The notes below the pieces were generated by a model. It did not search any database. It was not told where the DNA came from and was given only the letters and a program-made list of their open reading frames with translations. Source: Kiritimatiellia bacterium (GTDB lineage: Bacteria; Verrucomicrobiota; Kiritimatiellia; RFP12; DVOR01). Taken from it: 13,015 nt of DNA. A program made the translations under genes and the position numbers. Position 1 is the stretch's first letter. The number at the start of each line of letters is the position of its first letter. The stretch lies in assembly GCA_900771325.1 (NCBI GenBank), contig CAAGNN010000027.1, positions 1-13,015 of the forward strand, in the 5' to 3' direction. This document shows, piece by piece, positions 6,364 through 12,890 of this stretch.

Positions 6364-7122
6364 TTAGCGGGAAGAGCCGGTCTGCATGAACTCGAACTTG
6401 TTGCCTTCGCCCTGCTCATACTCGTTGAGCTTGCCGGTGCCGAGCGCACCGATCATCTGCTTGGCGATGACCTCGTCAGCCTTGAACTTCTTGCCCGAGC
6501 CATCCTTGTAGATGAGCACGCAACCATCCTTCTGGAAGGGCTTCTGGGTGTTGAGGAGGGTGTCGACATCCGCAGAAACATCATTGCCGGCGGTCTGCAC
6601 GAGGGTCGAGCCATTGACATTGCGCGTGGCGAAGACCGGCGCGGCGGAGGGAGTGCCACCGTTAGCGTTCTTGGCGAGGATCCAGGCGCAGTTCTTGTCG
6701 TCGATGGTGGTGCCCGAGGCGGTGGGAATGCCCTGTCCGGCGATCATCGCGGGCTCAATGTCCTTGAGCACTTTCAAGCGGTTGCGCTTGGTGACATCGC
6801 TCTCCTTGACATAGAGGGCCTCCTCGAAGTACTTGGCCGTGGAGGAGAACTTCTGGTACATATCCGGACCGTTAGGCTTGTCGGTGGGAGCATCCTCGCT
6901 ATTCTCGTCAGCCGGCCACGCAATACCCTCATAGCGCCCGGACATATCGGCAGCGATGATGGCCTGCACGACCTTACGTCCATTGCCCATCATACCCGTG
7001 AGGTTGCCCTCCAACAGGAAGTTCGTCACCGGTCCAAACAGCGAACCCGCGAGAATACCAATAATCACAATCACGACGAGCAGTTCGATCATCGTGAAGC
7101 CACTCTTGAGACTTGCCTTCAT
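6364..7122 (-). CDS. Prepilin-like / type II secretion pseudopilin (PulG-like N-terminus)
   Basis: Secreted or membrane-anchored pilin-like protein, 252 residues. The N-terminus MKASLKSG|FTMIELLVVIVIIGILAG is a class III signal: a prepilin peptidase site after G8, Phe at mature +1, Glu at mature +5 (E13) and a hydrophobic helix to about residue 25. The rest is a polar, Asn/Gly/Ser-rich domain with two cysteines (145 and 201) that may pair. This C-terminal domain matches no named family I can identify. ATG at 7122 has AAGGAG eight to nine bases upstream. It stands alone, with its own candidate promoter and a terminator at its 3' end. No secretion ATPase, prepilin peptidase or other pseudopilin gene lies in the window. 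Multiple stand-alone genes of this kind are common in Verrucomicrobiota/Lentisphaerota-type genomes, where their roles are mostly unknown. Confidence 0.85.
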   Translation of the reverse strand: MKASLKSGFTMIELLVVIVIIGILAGSLFGPVTNFLLEGNLTGMMGNGRKVVQAIIAADMSGRYEGIAWPADENSEDAPTDKPNGPDMYQKFSSTAKYFEEALYVKESDVTKRNRLKVLKDIEPAMIAGQGIPTASGTTIDDKNCAWILAKNANGGTPSAAPVFATRNVNGSTLVQTAGNDVSADVDTLLNTQKPFQKDGCVLIYKDGSGKKFKADEVIAKQMIGALGTGKLNEYEQGEGNKFEFMQTGSSR

Positions 7123-7183
7123 AGCCTTTACTCCTTAGTTGCGCACGTGCCCGGCGGCACGCTACCGCCCTCGCACTGTCTGA

Positions 7184-7213
7184 ATGTTAGCAAACTCCCC
7201 TGCCAAAAGGCAA
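7184..7213 (-). promoter_or_regulatory. Candidate sigma-70 promoter for the prepilin-like gene
   Basis: Read leftward: -35 TTGCCT (7208-7213), an 18-base spacer, and -10 TAACAT (7184-7189), about 61 bases upstream of the ATG. The promoter lies between the upstream gene's terminator and the start, so the gene is probably transcribed independently. Confidence 0.5.
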
Positions 7214-7254
7214 GCACTTTCGCGCGTTTTGCACCCTTATCCCGCCCAGAGAGC

Positions 7255-7290
7255 ACAAAGCGAGCGCCGAGGACCCGACGCTCGCTTTGT
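7255..7290 (-). terminator. Hairpin terminator after the UDP-sugar pyrophosphorylase gene
   Basis: Perfect 12-bp inverted repeat ACAAAGCGAGCG (7255-7266) and CGCTCGCTTTGT (7279-7290) with a 12-base loop, beginning 15 bases after the leftward stop. In the leftward transcript the 3' arm ends GCTTTGTGCT, a weak U-tract. Stem strength and position support termination; the short U-run lowers certainty. Confidence 0.65.
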
Positions 7291-7305
7291 CAGAGAGCCG
7301 AACGC

Positions 7306-8646
7306 TTAGCTAATGCGCAGGCCCTTGGCCTTGAGCTGGACGGCGTTGAGGGCGTAGGCCGGGTCGATCTCCACGGGGGTGGCCTCGGGGAGGGTGATGC
7401 CGGCTTCGGCGAGCCAGGCGCGCCACTTGGTCTGAATGTCACGTTTGGCGGTGGCCGGGGAGTCATTGCCCTCGGCATTCTTCACCGGGGAGAACTCCTG
7501 CGTGCGGTCGAAGGCCAGGGTGAAGACCTGCTTGGCGTTGGGGATGACATCGAAGATGAACTTCTCGAACTTGTAGCCGTTGGGCTTTTCGGGCTTGACG
7601 ACTTCGCCGGCGGCGTTGACCATCGCGATCTTCTTGTGGGCGAGGTGGAGGGGCATATTGCGCTCGGCCTCGGCCTTGAGGAAGGCGTAGGAGAACATGT
7701 GAATGGCGGGCGAACCGTAGGCGAGCCAGAGCGAGCCATCGGGGTTAGTGCGCTCCATCTGCTCATCGGAGAGTTCGGAGTATTCCACCATCGCGAAGTG
7801 ACCATCACGCACAACCACCACGCCCATGCCCTCGTGGGCATCGCGCTTGAGGCAGACCTTGAGGGTCATATCCGCGCCCTTGGCCGCGTGCAGGCCCACA
7901 AACGCCGGGTCGGCAATCTCGACCATCGGGTTGTCGACCTGGAAGAAGAAGACCTGCTCGATGCCGCGCTTGGCCATATCGGCCAGGGCACCGGAGCGAT
8001 CAAGAGCCGCCAGGGTGCCGCCGTGACCATCGGGGCTCATAAAGATGTGACCGGGCTTGTCGAGGATAATCTTGCCTTCCGGGGTGAGGGCCGGCCACAT
8101 CCCCTGGACAAAGAAGAAGACATCTTCGCGCGGGAGACCAAAGTAGTCGTGCTCCTCGAAGTGGGCGCGGGTGGCCACGTCATTGGTCTCGGAGGTCATA
8201 ATGTAGAAGGGCACGTGCGTGTTGTAGGTGCGGTCGAGACCGAGGATCTTGCGCGCGTGGAACCAGAAGAGCGGCGCATCGGTGATCGGCCCAATCGGAT
8301 AGGCGCCCTTGGGGCCTTCGTAGCCCAGGCGCGAGCCCTGACCACCGGCCACGAGCAACACGGCCACCTTGCCATCGCGCAACAACGCTTCGCCCTGATC
8401 AACGCAAGCGGCCAAGGCATCGCCCTCGGGGATCTCCACGGCGGCGGGCTCGAAGGCACCCGCGGCGGCGGCCGGGGTGCCGCTCTGCTTGAGCATCTCC
8501 TGCATCCGCGCAATCGCGGCAAAGTCGAGCGTCTCGATCTGTGCGAGCAGGGCGGCCTGTGCGGCGGCATCAAGCTTGTCCCAGAACTGCAACACCTGGG
8601 GCTGGCCGTTGGCCTCAAGCGCCTGCTTTGCTTCTTCGTACGTCAT
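7306..8646 (-). CDS. UDPGP-family uridylyltransferase, UAP1/AGX1-like UDP-N-acetylhexosamine pyrophosphorylase
   Basis: Cytoplasmic nucleotidyltransferase of 446 residues that should make a UDP-sugar from UTP and a hexose (most likely HexNAc) 1-phosphate, feeding cell wall or glycan synthesis. The nucleotide-binding loop LLVAGGQGSRLGYEGPKG is at 97-114, SPDGHGG at 204-210, QVDNP at 236-240, KPEKPNGYKFEKFIFD at 351-366 and EFSPVKNAEG at 384-393. These match motifs I recall from human AGX1/UAP1 (LLVAGGQGTRLG, MAPDGNGG, VDN, PDKPNGIKMEKFVFD, EFSPLKNADS), so UDP-GlcNAc or UDP-GalNAc is favoured over UDP-glucose. It is unlike the bacterial GlmU family. Residues 1-90 are a helical N-terminal extension, also seen in the family. 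AGGAAG lies ten bases before ATG 8646. It follows prfB by 29 bases, so co-transcription is likely, and a hairpin terminator follows. Exact sugar specificity is inferred. Confidence 0.85.
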   Translation of the reverse strand: MTYEEAKQALEANGQPQVLQFWDKLDAAAQAALLAQIETLDFAAIARMQEMLKQSGTPAAAAGAFEPAAVEIPEGDALAACVDQGEALLRDGKVAVLLVAGGQGSRLGYEGPKGAYPIGPITDAPLFWFHARKILGLDRTYNTHVPFYIMTSETNDVATRAHFEEHDYFGLPREDVFFFVQGMWPALTPEGKIILDKPGHIFMSPDGHGGTLAALDRSGALADMAKRGIEQVFFFQVDNPMVEIADPAFVGLHAAKGADMTLKVCLKRDAHEGMGVVVVRDGHFAMVEYSELSDEQMERTNPDGSLWLAYGSPAIHMFSYAFLKAEAERNMPLHLAHKKIAMVNAAGEVVKPEKPNGYKFEKFIFDVIPNAKQVFTLAFDRTQEFSPVKNAEGNDSPATAKRDIQTKWRAWLAEAGITLPEATPVEIDPAYALNAVQLKAKGLRIS

Positions 8647-8675
8647 AAGCGAAACTTCCTTTCTGTTGTTAAGAA

Positions 8676-9803
8676 CTACTGCGAATCTTGCGCGCGCTGC
8701 TTCAGGTAGGCTTCGATGAAGCCCTGGACATACTTGCCGTCCATCATCCCCTGCACGTTGGCGGTCTCGTGACCGGTGCGGTGGTCCTTGACCATCGTGT
8801 AGGGCTGGAAGACGTAGGAGCGGATTTGGCTGCCCCAGGCAATCTCGCCCTTGTCGCCATAGAAGCGCTCCATCTCCTTGCGCTTCTTATCCATCTCCAG
8901 TTCGTAGAGCTTGGCCTTGAGGACCTGCATCGCGCGGGCCTTGTTCTGGTGCTGCGAGCGCTCCACCTGGCAGGCCACCACAATGCCGGTGGGCAAGTGG
9001 GTCAAGCGCACGGCCGAGTCGGTCTTATTGACCTTCTGGCCGCCGGCACCGCCGGAGCGGTAGGTATCCACCCGCAGGTCCTCTTCCTTGATCTCCACAT
9101 CCACATCGTCGGAGATTTCGGCCACCACATCCAGCGAGACGAAGGAGGTATGCCGACGCTTGGCGGCATCGAAGGGCGAAATGCGCACCAAACGGTGCAC
9201 CCCGCGCTCGGCCTTCAGATAACCGTAGGCGTAGGGCCCCTTGATAACGAACATCACACTCTTGATGCCCGCCTCGTCGCCCGGCTGCAGGTCCAGCACT
9301 TCCACCTCGAAGCCCGCGTCCTCGGCATACATCTGATACATCCGGTAGAGCATCGACGCCCAGTCGCACGCCTCCGTGCCGCCGGCACCGGAGTGCAGCG
9401 TGAGAATGGCATTGCAGGCATCGAGCTTGCCGCAGAGGAGCGACTGCAGTCGCAGCTTATCCTCAATCTTCTCGGCCTTCTCGAGTGCGCCCTCGGCCTC
9501 GGTGCCCATCAGGTCCTGCTCTTCGCCGGGGGCCTCGGCATCGGCCATCTCCAAGGCCATCTCGGCCTCTTCAATGGCACCGGTCAGGTCGTTGAAGGGG
9601 TAGATAAAGGCCTTTTCGGCATTCCCCTCAGCGATAACCGAACGGGCGGCCTCGGGGTTATCCCAGAAGCCGGGCTCGGCCTGTTTGGCCTCGGCGGCAT
9701 CCAATCGCGCCTGGCGTTCATCAATCTTCAGGTAGGCACGCATCTCCTCCAAGCTCGTCTGGAGCTTGGTCAAACGCGCAACGATGGCATCGCGGTCAAA
9801 CAT
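8676..9803 (-). CDS. prfB: Peptide chain release factor 2
   Basis: Translation termination factor that recognises UGA and UAA in the ribosomal A site and triggers peptide release. It is 375 residues, close to E. coli RF2 (365). The class-defining SPF tripeptide is at 209-211 (RISPFDAAKRRHTSF), marking RF2 rather than RF1 (PxT). The catalytic GGQ is at 254-256 in YRSGGAGGQKVNKTDSAVRLTH, and the C-terminal IRSYVFQPYTMVKDHRTG is intact. The programmed +1 frameshift of many prfB genes, an in-frame TGA after about codon 25, is absent. The frame reads straight through MRAYLKIDERQARLD (codons 21-35). ATG at 9803 has only a weak GAGAG upstream. No convincing promoter is seen in the 84 bases between it and the kinase stop. 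The kinase terminator lies in that gap, so an internal weak promoter or read-through must supply it. Confidence 0.97.
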   Translation of the reverse strand: MFDRDAIVARLTKLQTSLEEMRAYLKIDERQARLDAAEAKQAEPGFWDNPEAARSVIAEGNAEKAFIYPFNDLTGAIEEAEMALEMADAEAPGEEQDLMGTEAEGALEKAEKIEDKLRLQSLLCGKLDACNAILTLHSGAGGTEACDWASMLYRMYQMYAEDAGFEVEVLDLQPGDEAGIKSVMFVIKGPYAYGYLKAERGVHRLVRISPFDAAKRRHTSFVSLDVVAEISDDVDVEIKEEDLRVDTYRSGGAGGQKVNKTDSAVRLTHLPTGIVVACQVERSQHQNKARAMQVLKAKLYELEMDKKRKEMERFYGDKGEIAWGSQIRSYVFQPYTMVKDHRTGHETANVQGMMDGKYVQGFIEAYLKQRAQDSQ

Positions 9804-9850
9804 ACACGCACTCTCTCAATCGTCAGTCACACTCTATCACACTTGCGGCC

Positions 9851-9876
9851 AAAAGGGAAGCGCGCGCTGCGCTCCC
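9851..9876 (-). terminator. Intrinsic terminator after the aspartate kinase gene
   Basis: Read leftward, GGGAGCGC pairs with GCGCTTCCC (eight pairs with one bulged T) and is followed directly by TTTT (the AAAA at 9851-9854 on the + strand). It begins about 11 bases after the TAG stop. Stem plus T-run is the classical form, though the T-run is short. Confidence 0.65.
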
Positions 9877-9887
9877 CTTCGCCTGAA

Positions 9888-11267
9888 CTAGGCCTTGAAG
9901 AAGGCGTGGTAGAGCGCGCGAACGGCGGCCTCGCGATGAGAACTCTGGACGCCGAACATCATCGAGATCTCCGAGGAGCCCTGGTTCATCATATCAATCG
10001 AGATGCCTTCGCGGAAGAGCGCGAGGGTGGCGTGAGCGGCCATTCCGGGGGTGTAGTAGAGCCCTTCGCCGACGATCATAATCAGCGAAGTGCCGCGCTC
10101 GATCTGAAGGTTGTCGGGCTGCAGGTCACGCATAATATGGTCGCGCACGCGCCCTTCCACCTCGGGGGTGAAGCCCTCTTCGCGGAAGATGACCGAGACG
10201 TTGTCGATGCCCGAGGGCATATGCTCGTAGGAGATCCCCTCGTCCTCGAGGATCTGCAACAACTTGCGCCCAAAGCCGACCTCGCGGTTCATCATATACT
10301 TGTCGATATAGAGCGTGCAGAAGCCCGAGGAGGAGGCAATGCCCACCACCGATCCCTGCCGCGCGCGGCGGTGATGGAGGATCATCGTCCCGGGCGCGTC
10401 CGGATGGTTGGTGTTGCGGATATTGATGGGAATGGCGGCCTTCACCGCCGGGATAATCGCCTCGTCCTGGAAGACGCCGAAGCCAGCATAGGAGAGCTCG
10501 CGCATCTCGCGATAGGTCATCTCCGCAATGCCCTCGGAGACCTCCGGCACCAGGCGCGGATCCACCGGGTAGACCGCGTCGACATCCGTAAAGTTCTCAT
10601 AGACCTTCGCCTTCACCGCCGCGGCCAAAATCGACCCCGTGATGTCCGACCCGCCGCGCGGGAAGGTGGCAATCTCCCCCTTGCGCGTCACGCCAAAAAA
10701 GCCCGGGAAGACCACGATCTCGCGCTCGGCATCGAAGGCCAGGTTCGCCAGCCGGTCATACGATTCGGGCAGCACCTGCGCATTGCCAAAGTCGTCCGAC
10801 ATCAACAGCCCCGCTTCGCCGGGGTTCTTGTAGGCCGCCCGGATGCCGCGTGCCCGGAAGGCCGCCGCCACGATGCGCGCCGAGTTATCCTCGCCCGCGG
10901 CCTTCATCGAATCCATAAAGCGTGCGGCATTGGAGAGGTCCATCGAGGCCACGCGCTGCTCCAAGTCCGCGCGGATCTCGGCCAGAACGCCTTCTGTCTC
11001 GCGGTTCTTGTCCAGCCCCAACCCGCGGTAAATCTGCGCGTAGCGCTCAACGATGGCCTCGAGCACCTCCTGCGGATCCTTCTGCGTCAGGCAACGCCCA
11101 GCGCACTCAATCAGCAGATCGGTCACCTTCGTATCCTGCTTATTCCGCTTCCCGGGGGCCGAAACCACCACAATCCGGCGGGCCGGATCCGAGGCCACAA
11201 TATCGCAGATCTTGGCAACCTGCACGTCGTCCGCGACGGAGGAACCGCCAAACTTGCACACTTTCAT
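9888..11267 (-). CDS. lysC: Aspartate kinase with two C-terminal ACT domains
   Basis: First enzyme of the aspartate family pathway: phosphorylates L-aspartate to aspartyl-4-phosphate on the route to lysine, threonine and methionine. It is 459 residues and monofunctional. N-terminal KFGGSSV is at 5-11, the substrate/nucleotide region FPRGGSDITGS at 202-212 and NFTDVDAVYPVDPR at 225-238. The regulatory half has ACT-type repeats at about 313-380 and 392-459 (MNREVGFGRKLLQILEDEGISYEHMPSGIDNVSVI at 326-360). The length and this motif resemble the YclM type in Firmicutes, whose members are inhibited by lysine and/or threonine; the effector here is inferred. ATG at 11267 has AAGGAG about 11 bases upstream, a slightly long spacing. 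It follows hom by 84 bases with no terminator seen between them, so the two are probably one transcript ending at the hairpin downstream. Confidence 0.95.
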   Translation of the reverse strand: MKVCKFGGSSVADDVQVAKICDIVASDPARRIVVVSAPGKRNKQDTKVTDLLIECAGRCLTQKDPQEVLEAIVERYAQIYRGLGLDKNRETEGVLAEIRADLEQRVASMDLSNAARFMDSMKAAGEDNSARIVAAAFRARGIRAAYKNPGEAGLLMSDDFGNAQVLPESYDRLANLAFDAEREIVVFPGFFGVTRKGEIATFPRGGSDITGSILAAAVKAKVYENFTDVDAVYPVDPRLVPEVSEGIAEMTYREMRELSYAGFGVFQDEAIIPAVKAAIPINIRNTNHPDAPGTMILHHRRARQGSVVGIASSSGFCTLYIDKYMMNREVGFGRKLLQILEDEGISYEHMPSGIDNVSVIFREEGFTPEVEGRVRDHIMRDLQPDNLQIERGTSLIMIVGEGLYYTPGMAAHATLALFREGISIDMMNQGSSEISMMFGVQSSHREAAVRALYHAFFKA

Positions 11268-11351
11268 ATAAACGCTAACTCCTTGCTCTCTCGCCCAAGG
11301 CCCCCGGGCATCCGCCCAGCCAGCCCCTAGCGCGACAAAATCCTGCTTGCC

Positions 11352-12659
11352 TTACAACATGCACATGCTCAGCGGCATGCTCTGCACAATCCCCTGCTCG
11401 GTAATCTCCTGCAGGGCCGCCTGCAAATCCCCGGCGCGCGCCGGCTGCGTGAGGATAATCACCGGCACATACCCAGCCTCGCACTGCGCCTCGGTGGCCG
11501 CGTGCTGCGAAGCGGCAAAGATGCTCACCCCGTGATTGCCCAGAATCGTTGCGAAGCGCCCCACCATCCCGCACGCCTCGCGCACCATCAGGCGGATATA
11601 GAAGCGGCTGACGCAATCCTCCGGCTTCTGCAACGCATACCCCGAAGCCTCAATCGAGGGCAACGGCTCGGCCTCGCGCGGAAGCCCCGCCGCCACGTGG
11701 CGCGCCACGGAGACAATGTCGCTAATCACCGCGCTCGCCGTGGCCGCACGCCCCGCCCCGCGCCCGTAGTAGAGCGTATCGCCCGTCATCGAGCCATCCA
11801 CCAAGACCGCGTTGAAGACGTCGCTCACCGAGCCGAGCATATGCGTCTTGGGCACCAGCGTCGGGTTCACCCGCACCTCCAAGCGCTTCCCCGCGCACTC
11901 GCGGCAGACCGCCAGGAGCTTAATCACATAGCCCAACTCGTCGGCATAACGCACATCCACCAGGCTCAACCCGCGAATGCCCTGCACCGTCACCTCGTCA
12001 AGCGGCACGCTCACCCCGTAGGCCAGCGAGGCCAAAATCGAAATCTTGTGGGCCGTATCAAAGCCATCAATATCCAGCGAGGGATTGGCCTCGGCATACC
12101 CCAAACGCTGCGCATCGGCCAACACCTCGTCGAAGGCCGAGCCCTCCCGCGCCATCCGCGTGAGGATATAGTTGCACGTACCGTTCAAGATGCCATAGAC
12201 CGCGCGGATGTCGTTGGCCACCAACCCATCGCGCAACGCCCGGATAATCGGAATGCCGCCGCCCACGCTCGCGCCAAAATAGAGGTCCACCCCCTTCTCG
12301 CGCGCCAAGGCAAACAACTCCGCCCCCCGCTCGGCCAACAGCTTCTTATTCGCCGTCACCACCGACTTCCCCGCCTCCAGCGCCTGCTTGACCACCGTGT
12401 AGGCAATCCCCGTCCCCCCAATCAACTCCACCACCACCTGAATATCCTCACGCGCCACCAACGCCAAGGCATCCGTCCCCAAGATCCCCGCCGGCACCGA
12501 CACCCCGCGATCGGTCGTAATATCCAAATCCGCCACCGCGCGCAACTGCACCGACACCCCACACCGGCGGCTAATCAGCGCCGCCCCCGTGAGCAAACCC
12601 TCCACCACGCCGGCACCAACCGTGCCGAACCCAACAATGCCAACGCCGACTTCCTTCAT
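11352..12659 (-). CDS. hom: Homoserine dehydrogenase with C-terminal ACT domain
   Basis: NAD(P)H-dependent reduction of aspartate semialdehyde to homoserine, the branch toward threonine and methionine. From ATG 12659 it is 435 residues, the usual size of the stand-alone ACT-containing enzyme. The Rossmann motif GFGTVGAGV is at 10-18, TANKKLLA at 102-109, GASVGGGIPI at 129-138, and LNGTCNYILT at 158-167. The catalytic-domain signature GYAEANPSLDIDGFDTAHKISILA is at 187-210. An ACT domain follows at about 350-430 (SRFYIRLMVREACGMVGRFATILGNHGVSI), predicting threonine feedback. The frame is open to 12722, but I chose 12659 because GGAGG lies four bases before it, the Rossmann strand follows at once, and the promoter -10 box lies inside the longer version. 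It heads the hom-lysC unit, with a leader of only about 27 bases, so there is no room for an attenuator or riboswitch. Confidence 0.95.
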   Translation of the reverse strand: MKEVGVGIVGFGTVGAGVVEGLLTGAALISRRCGVSVQLRAVADLDITTDRGVSVPAGILGTDALALVAREDIQVVVELIGGTGIAYTVVKQALEAGKSVVTANKKLLAERGAELFALAREKGVDLYFGASVGGGIPIIRALRDGLVANDIRAVYGILNGTCNYILTRMAREGSAFDEVLADAQRLGYAEANPSLDIDGFDTAHKISILASLAYGVSVPLDEVTVQGIRGLSLVDVRYADELGYVIKLLAVCRECAGKRLEVRVNPTLVPKTHMLGSVSDVFNAVLVDGSMTGDTLYYGRGAGRAATASAVISDIVSVARHVAAGLPREAEPLPSIEASGYALQKPEDCVSRFYIRLMVREACGMVGRFATILGNHGVSIFAASQHAATEAQCEAGYVPVIILTQPARAGDLQAALQEITEQGIVQSMPLSMCML

Positions 12660-12693
12660 CGCGCCTCCAAAAACAATCTCATAAAACGCCCCC

Positions 12694-12722
12694 ATCTTAC
12701 CACACTCCCCGCCCCCGCGCAA
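12694..12722 (-). promoter_or_regulatory. Sigma-70 promoter for hom-lysC
   Basis: Read leftward: -35 TTGCGC (12717-12722), exactly 17 bases of spacer, and -10 TAAGAT (12694-12699) preceded by TGG (extended -10). Predicted start is near 12687. It is the best promoter in the window by sequence. Confidence 0.7.
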
Positions 12723-12748
12723 CAGGCAGGCGTGTGCGGCTTCGCCGG

Positions 12749-12785
12749 GAACGGTGAGAGGTGAACGGTGAAAGGGGAACGGTGG
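12749..12785. repeat. Heptamer-based tandem repeat upstream of the hom promoter
   Basis: Units GAACGGTGAGAGGT (12749-12762), GAACGGTGAAAGGG (12763-12776) and a partial GAACGGTGG (12777-12785). Each 14-mer is two heptamers (GAACGGT + GARAGGK), so the basic period is 7. It has the same 14/7 architecture as the repeat at 6247-6280 but a different sequence. It lies about 27 bases upstream of the hom -35 box. Confidence 0.75.
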
Positions 12786-12801
12786 CGGGCTAGCGCCCGC
12801 C
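12784..12801. repeat. GC-rich hairpin next to the heptamer repeat
   Basis: Perfect 7-bp inverted repeat GGCGGGC / GCCCGCC with a TAGC loop (12791-12794). No T-run follows on either strand, so I do not call it a terminator. It overlaps the end of the heptamer array by two bases. Confidence 0.65.
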
Positions 12802-12890
12802 GTAAGGTGATCCTGCGGGTCGAACCGCGTCCCGGCGGCTCTCTATATTAAGGTACACGCGCGCGCACGCGCGAGGCGAGCACTCCCCCC
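12802..12890. other. Non-coding stretch with an alternating purine-pyrimidine tract
   Basis: No gene is seen here. Bases 12853-12873 alternate purine and pyrimidine without a break for 21 bases, mostly CG steps, the composition most prone to left-handed Z-DNA. It sits about 18 bases before the right repeat array. The AT-rich TATATTA at 12844-12850 has no clear promoter partner. Confidence 0.5.

Noticed and set aside
7190..7206. Sigma-54 promoter (TGGCA...TTGC) upstream of the prepilin-like gene
   Set aside because: Spacing between the GG and GC elements is 11 bases instead of the strictly required 10, and a sigma-70-like pair fits the same region.
6337..8709. Very long + strand open frame (790 codons) opposite the prepilin, UDP-sugar and prfB genes
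   Set aside because: It mirrors three well-identified genes on the other strand, spans their boundaries and terminator hairpins, and its translation resembles no protein family. GC-rich codon use makes antisense stops rare.
8688..11330. Long + strand open frame (880 codons) opposite prfB and aspartate kinase
   Set aside because: It is the antisense of two conserved genes with intact motifs, runs through the kinase terminator, and its translation is low-complexity His/Leu/Gly-rich.
11268..11351. Terminator or attenuator between hom and the aspartate kinase gene
   Set aside because: Short GC-rich complementary pieces exist but there is no stable stem followed by a T-run.
11502..12764. + strand open frame (420 codons) opposite hom
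   Set aside because: Antisense shadow of a clear homoserine dehydrogenase; the Arg/His-rich translation has no family features.
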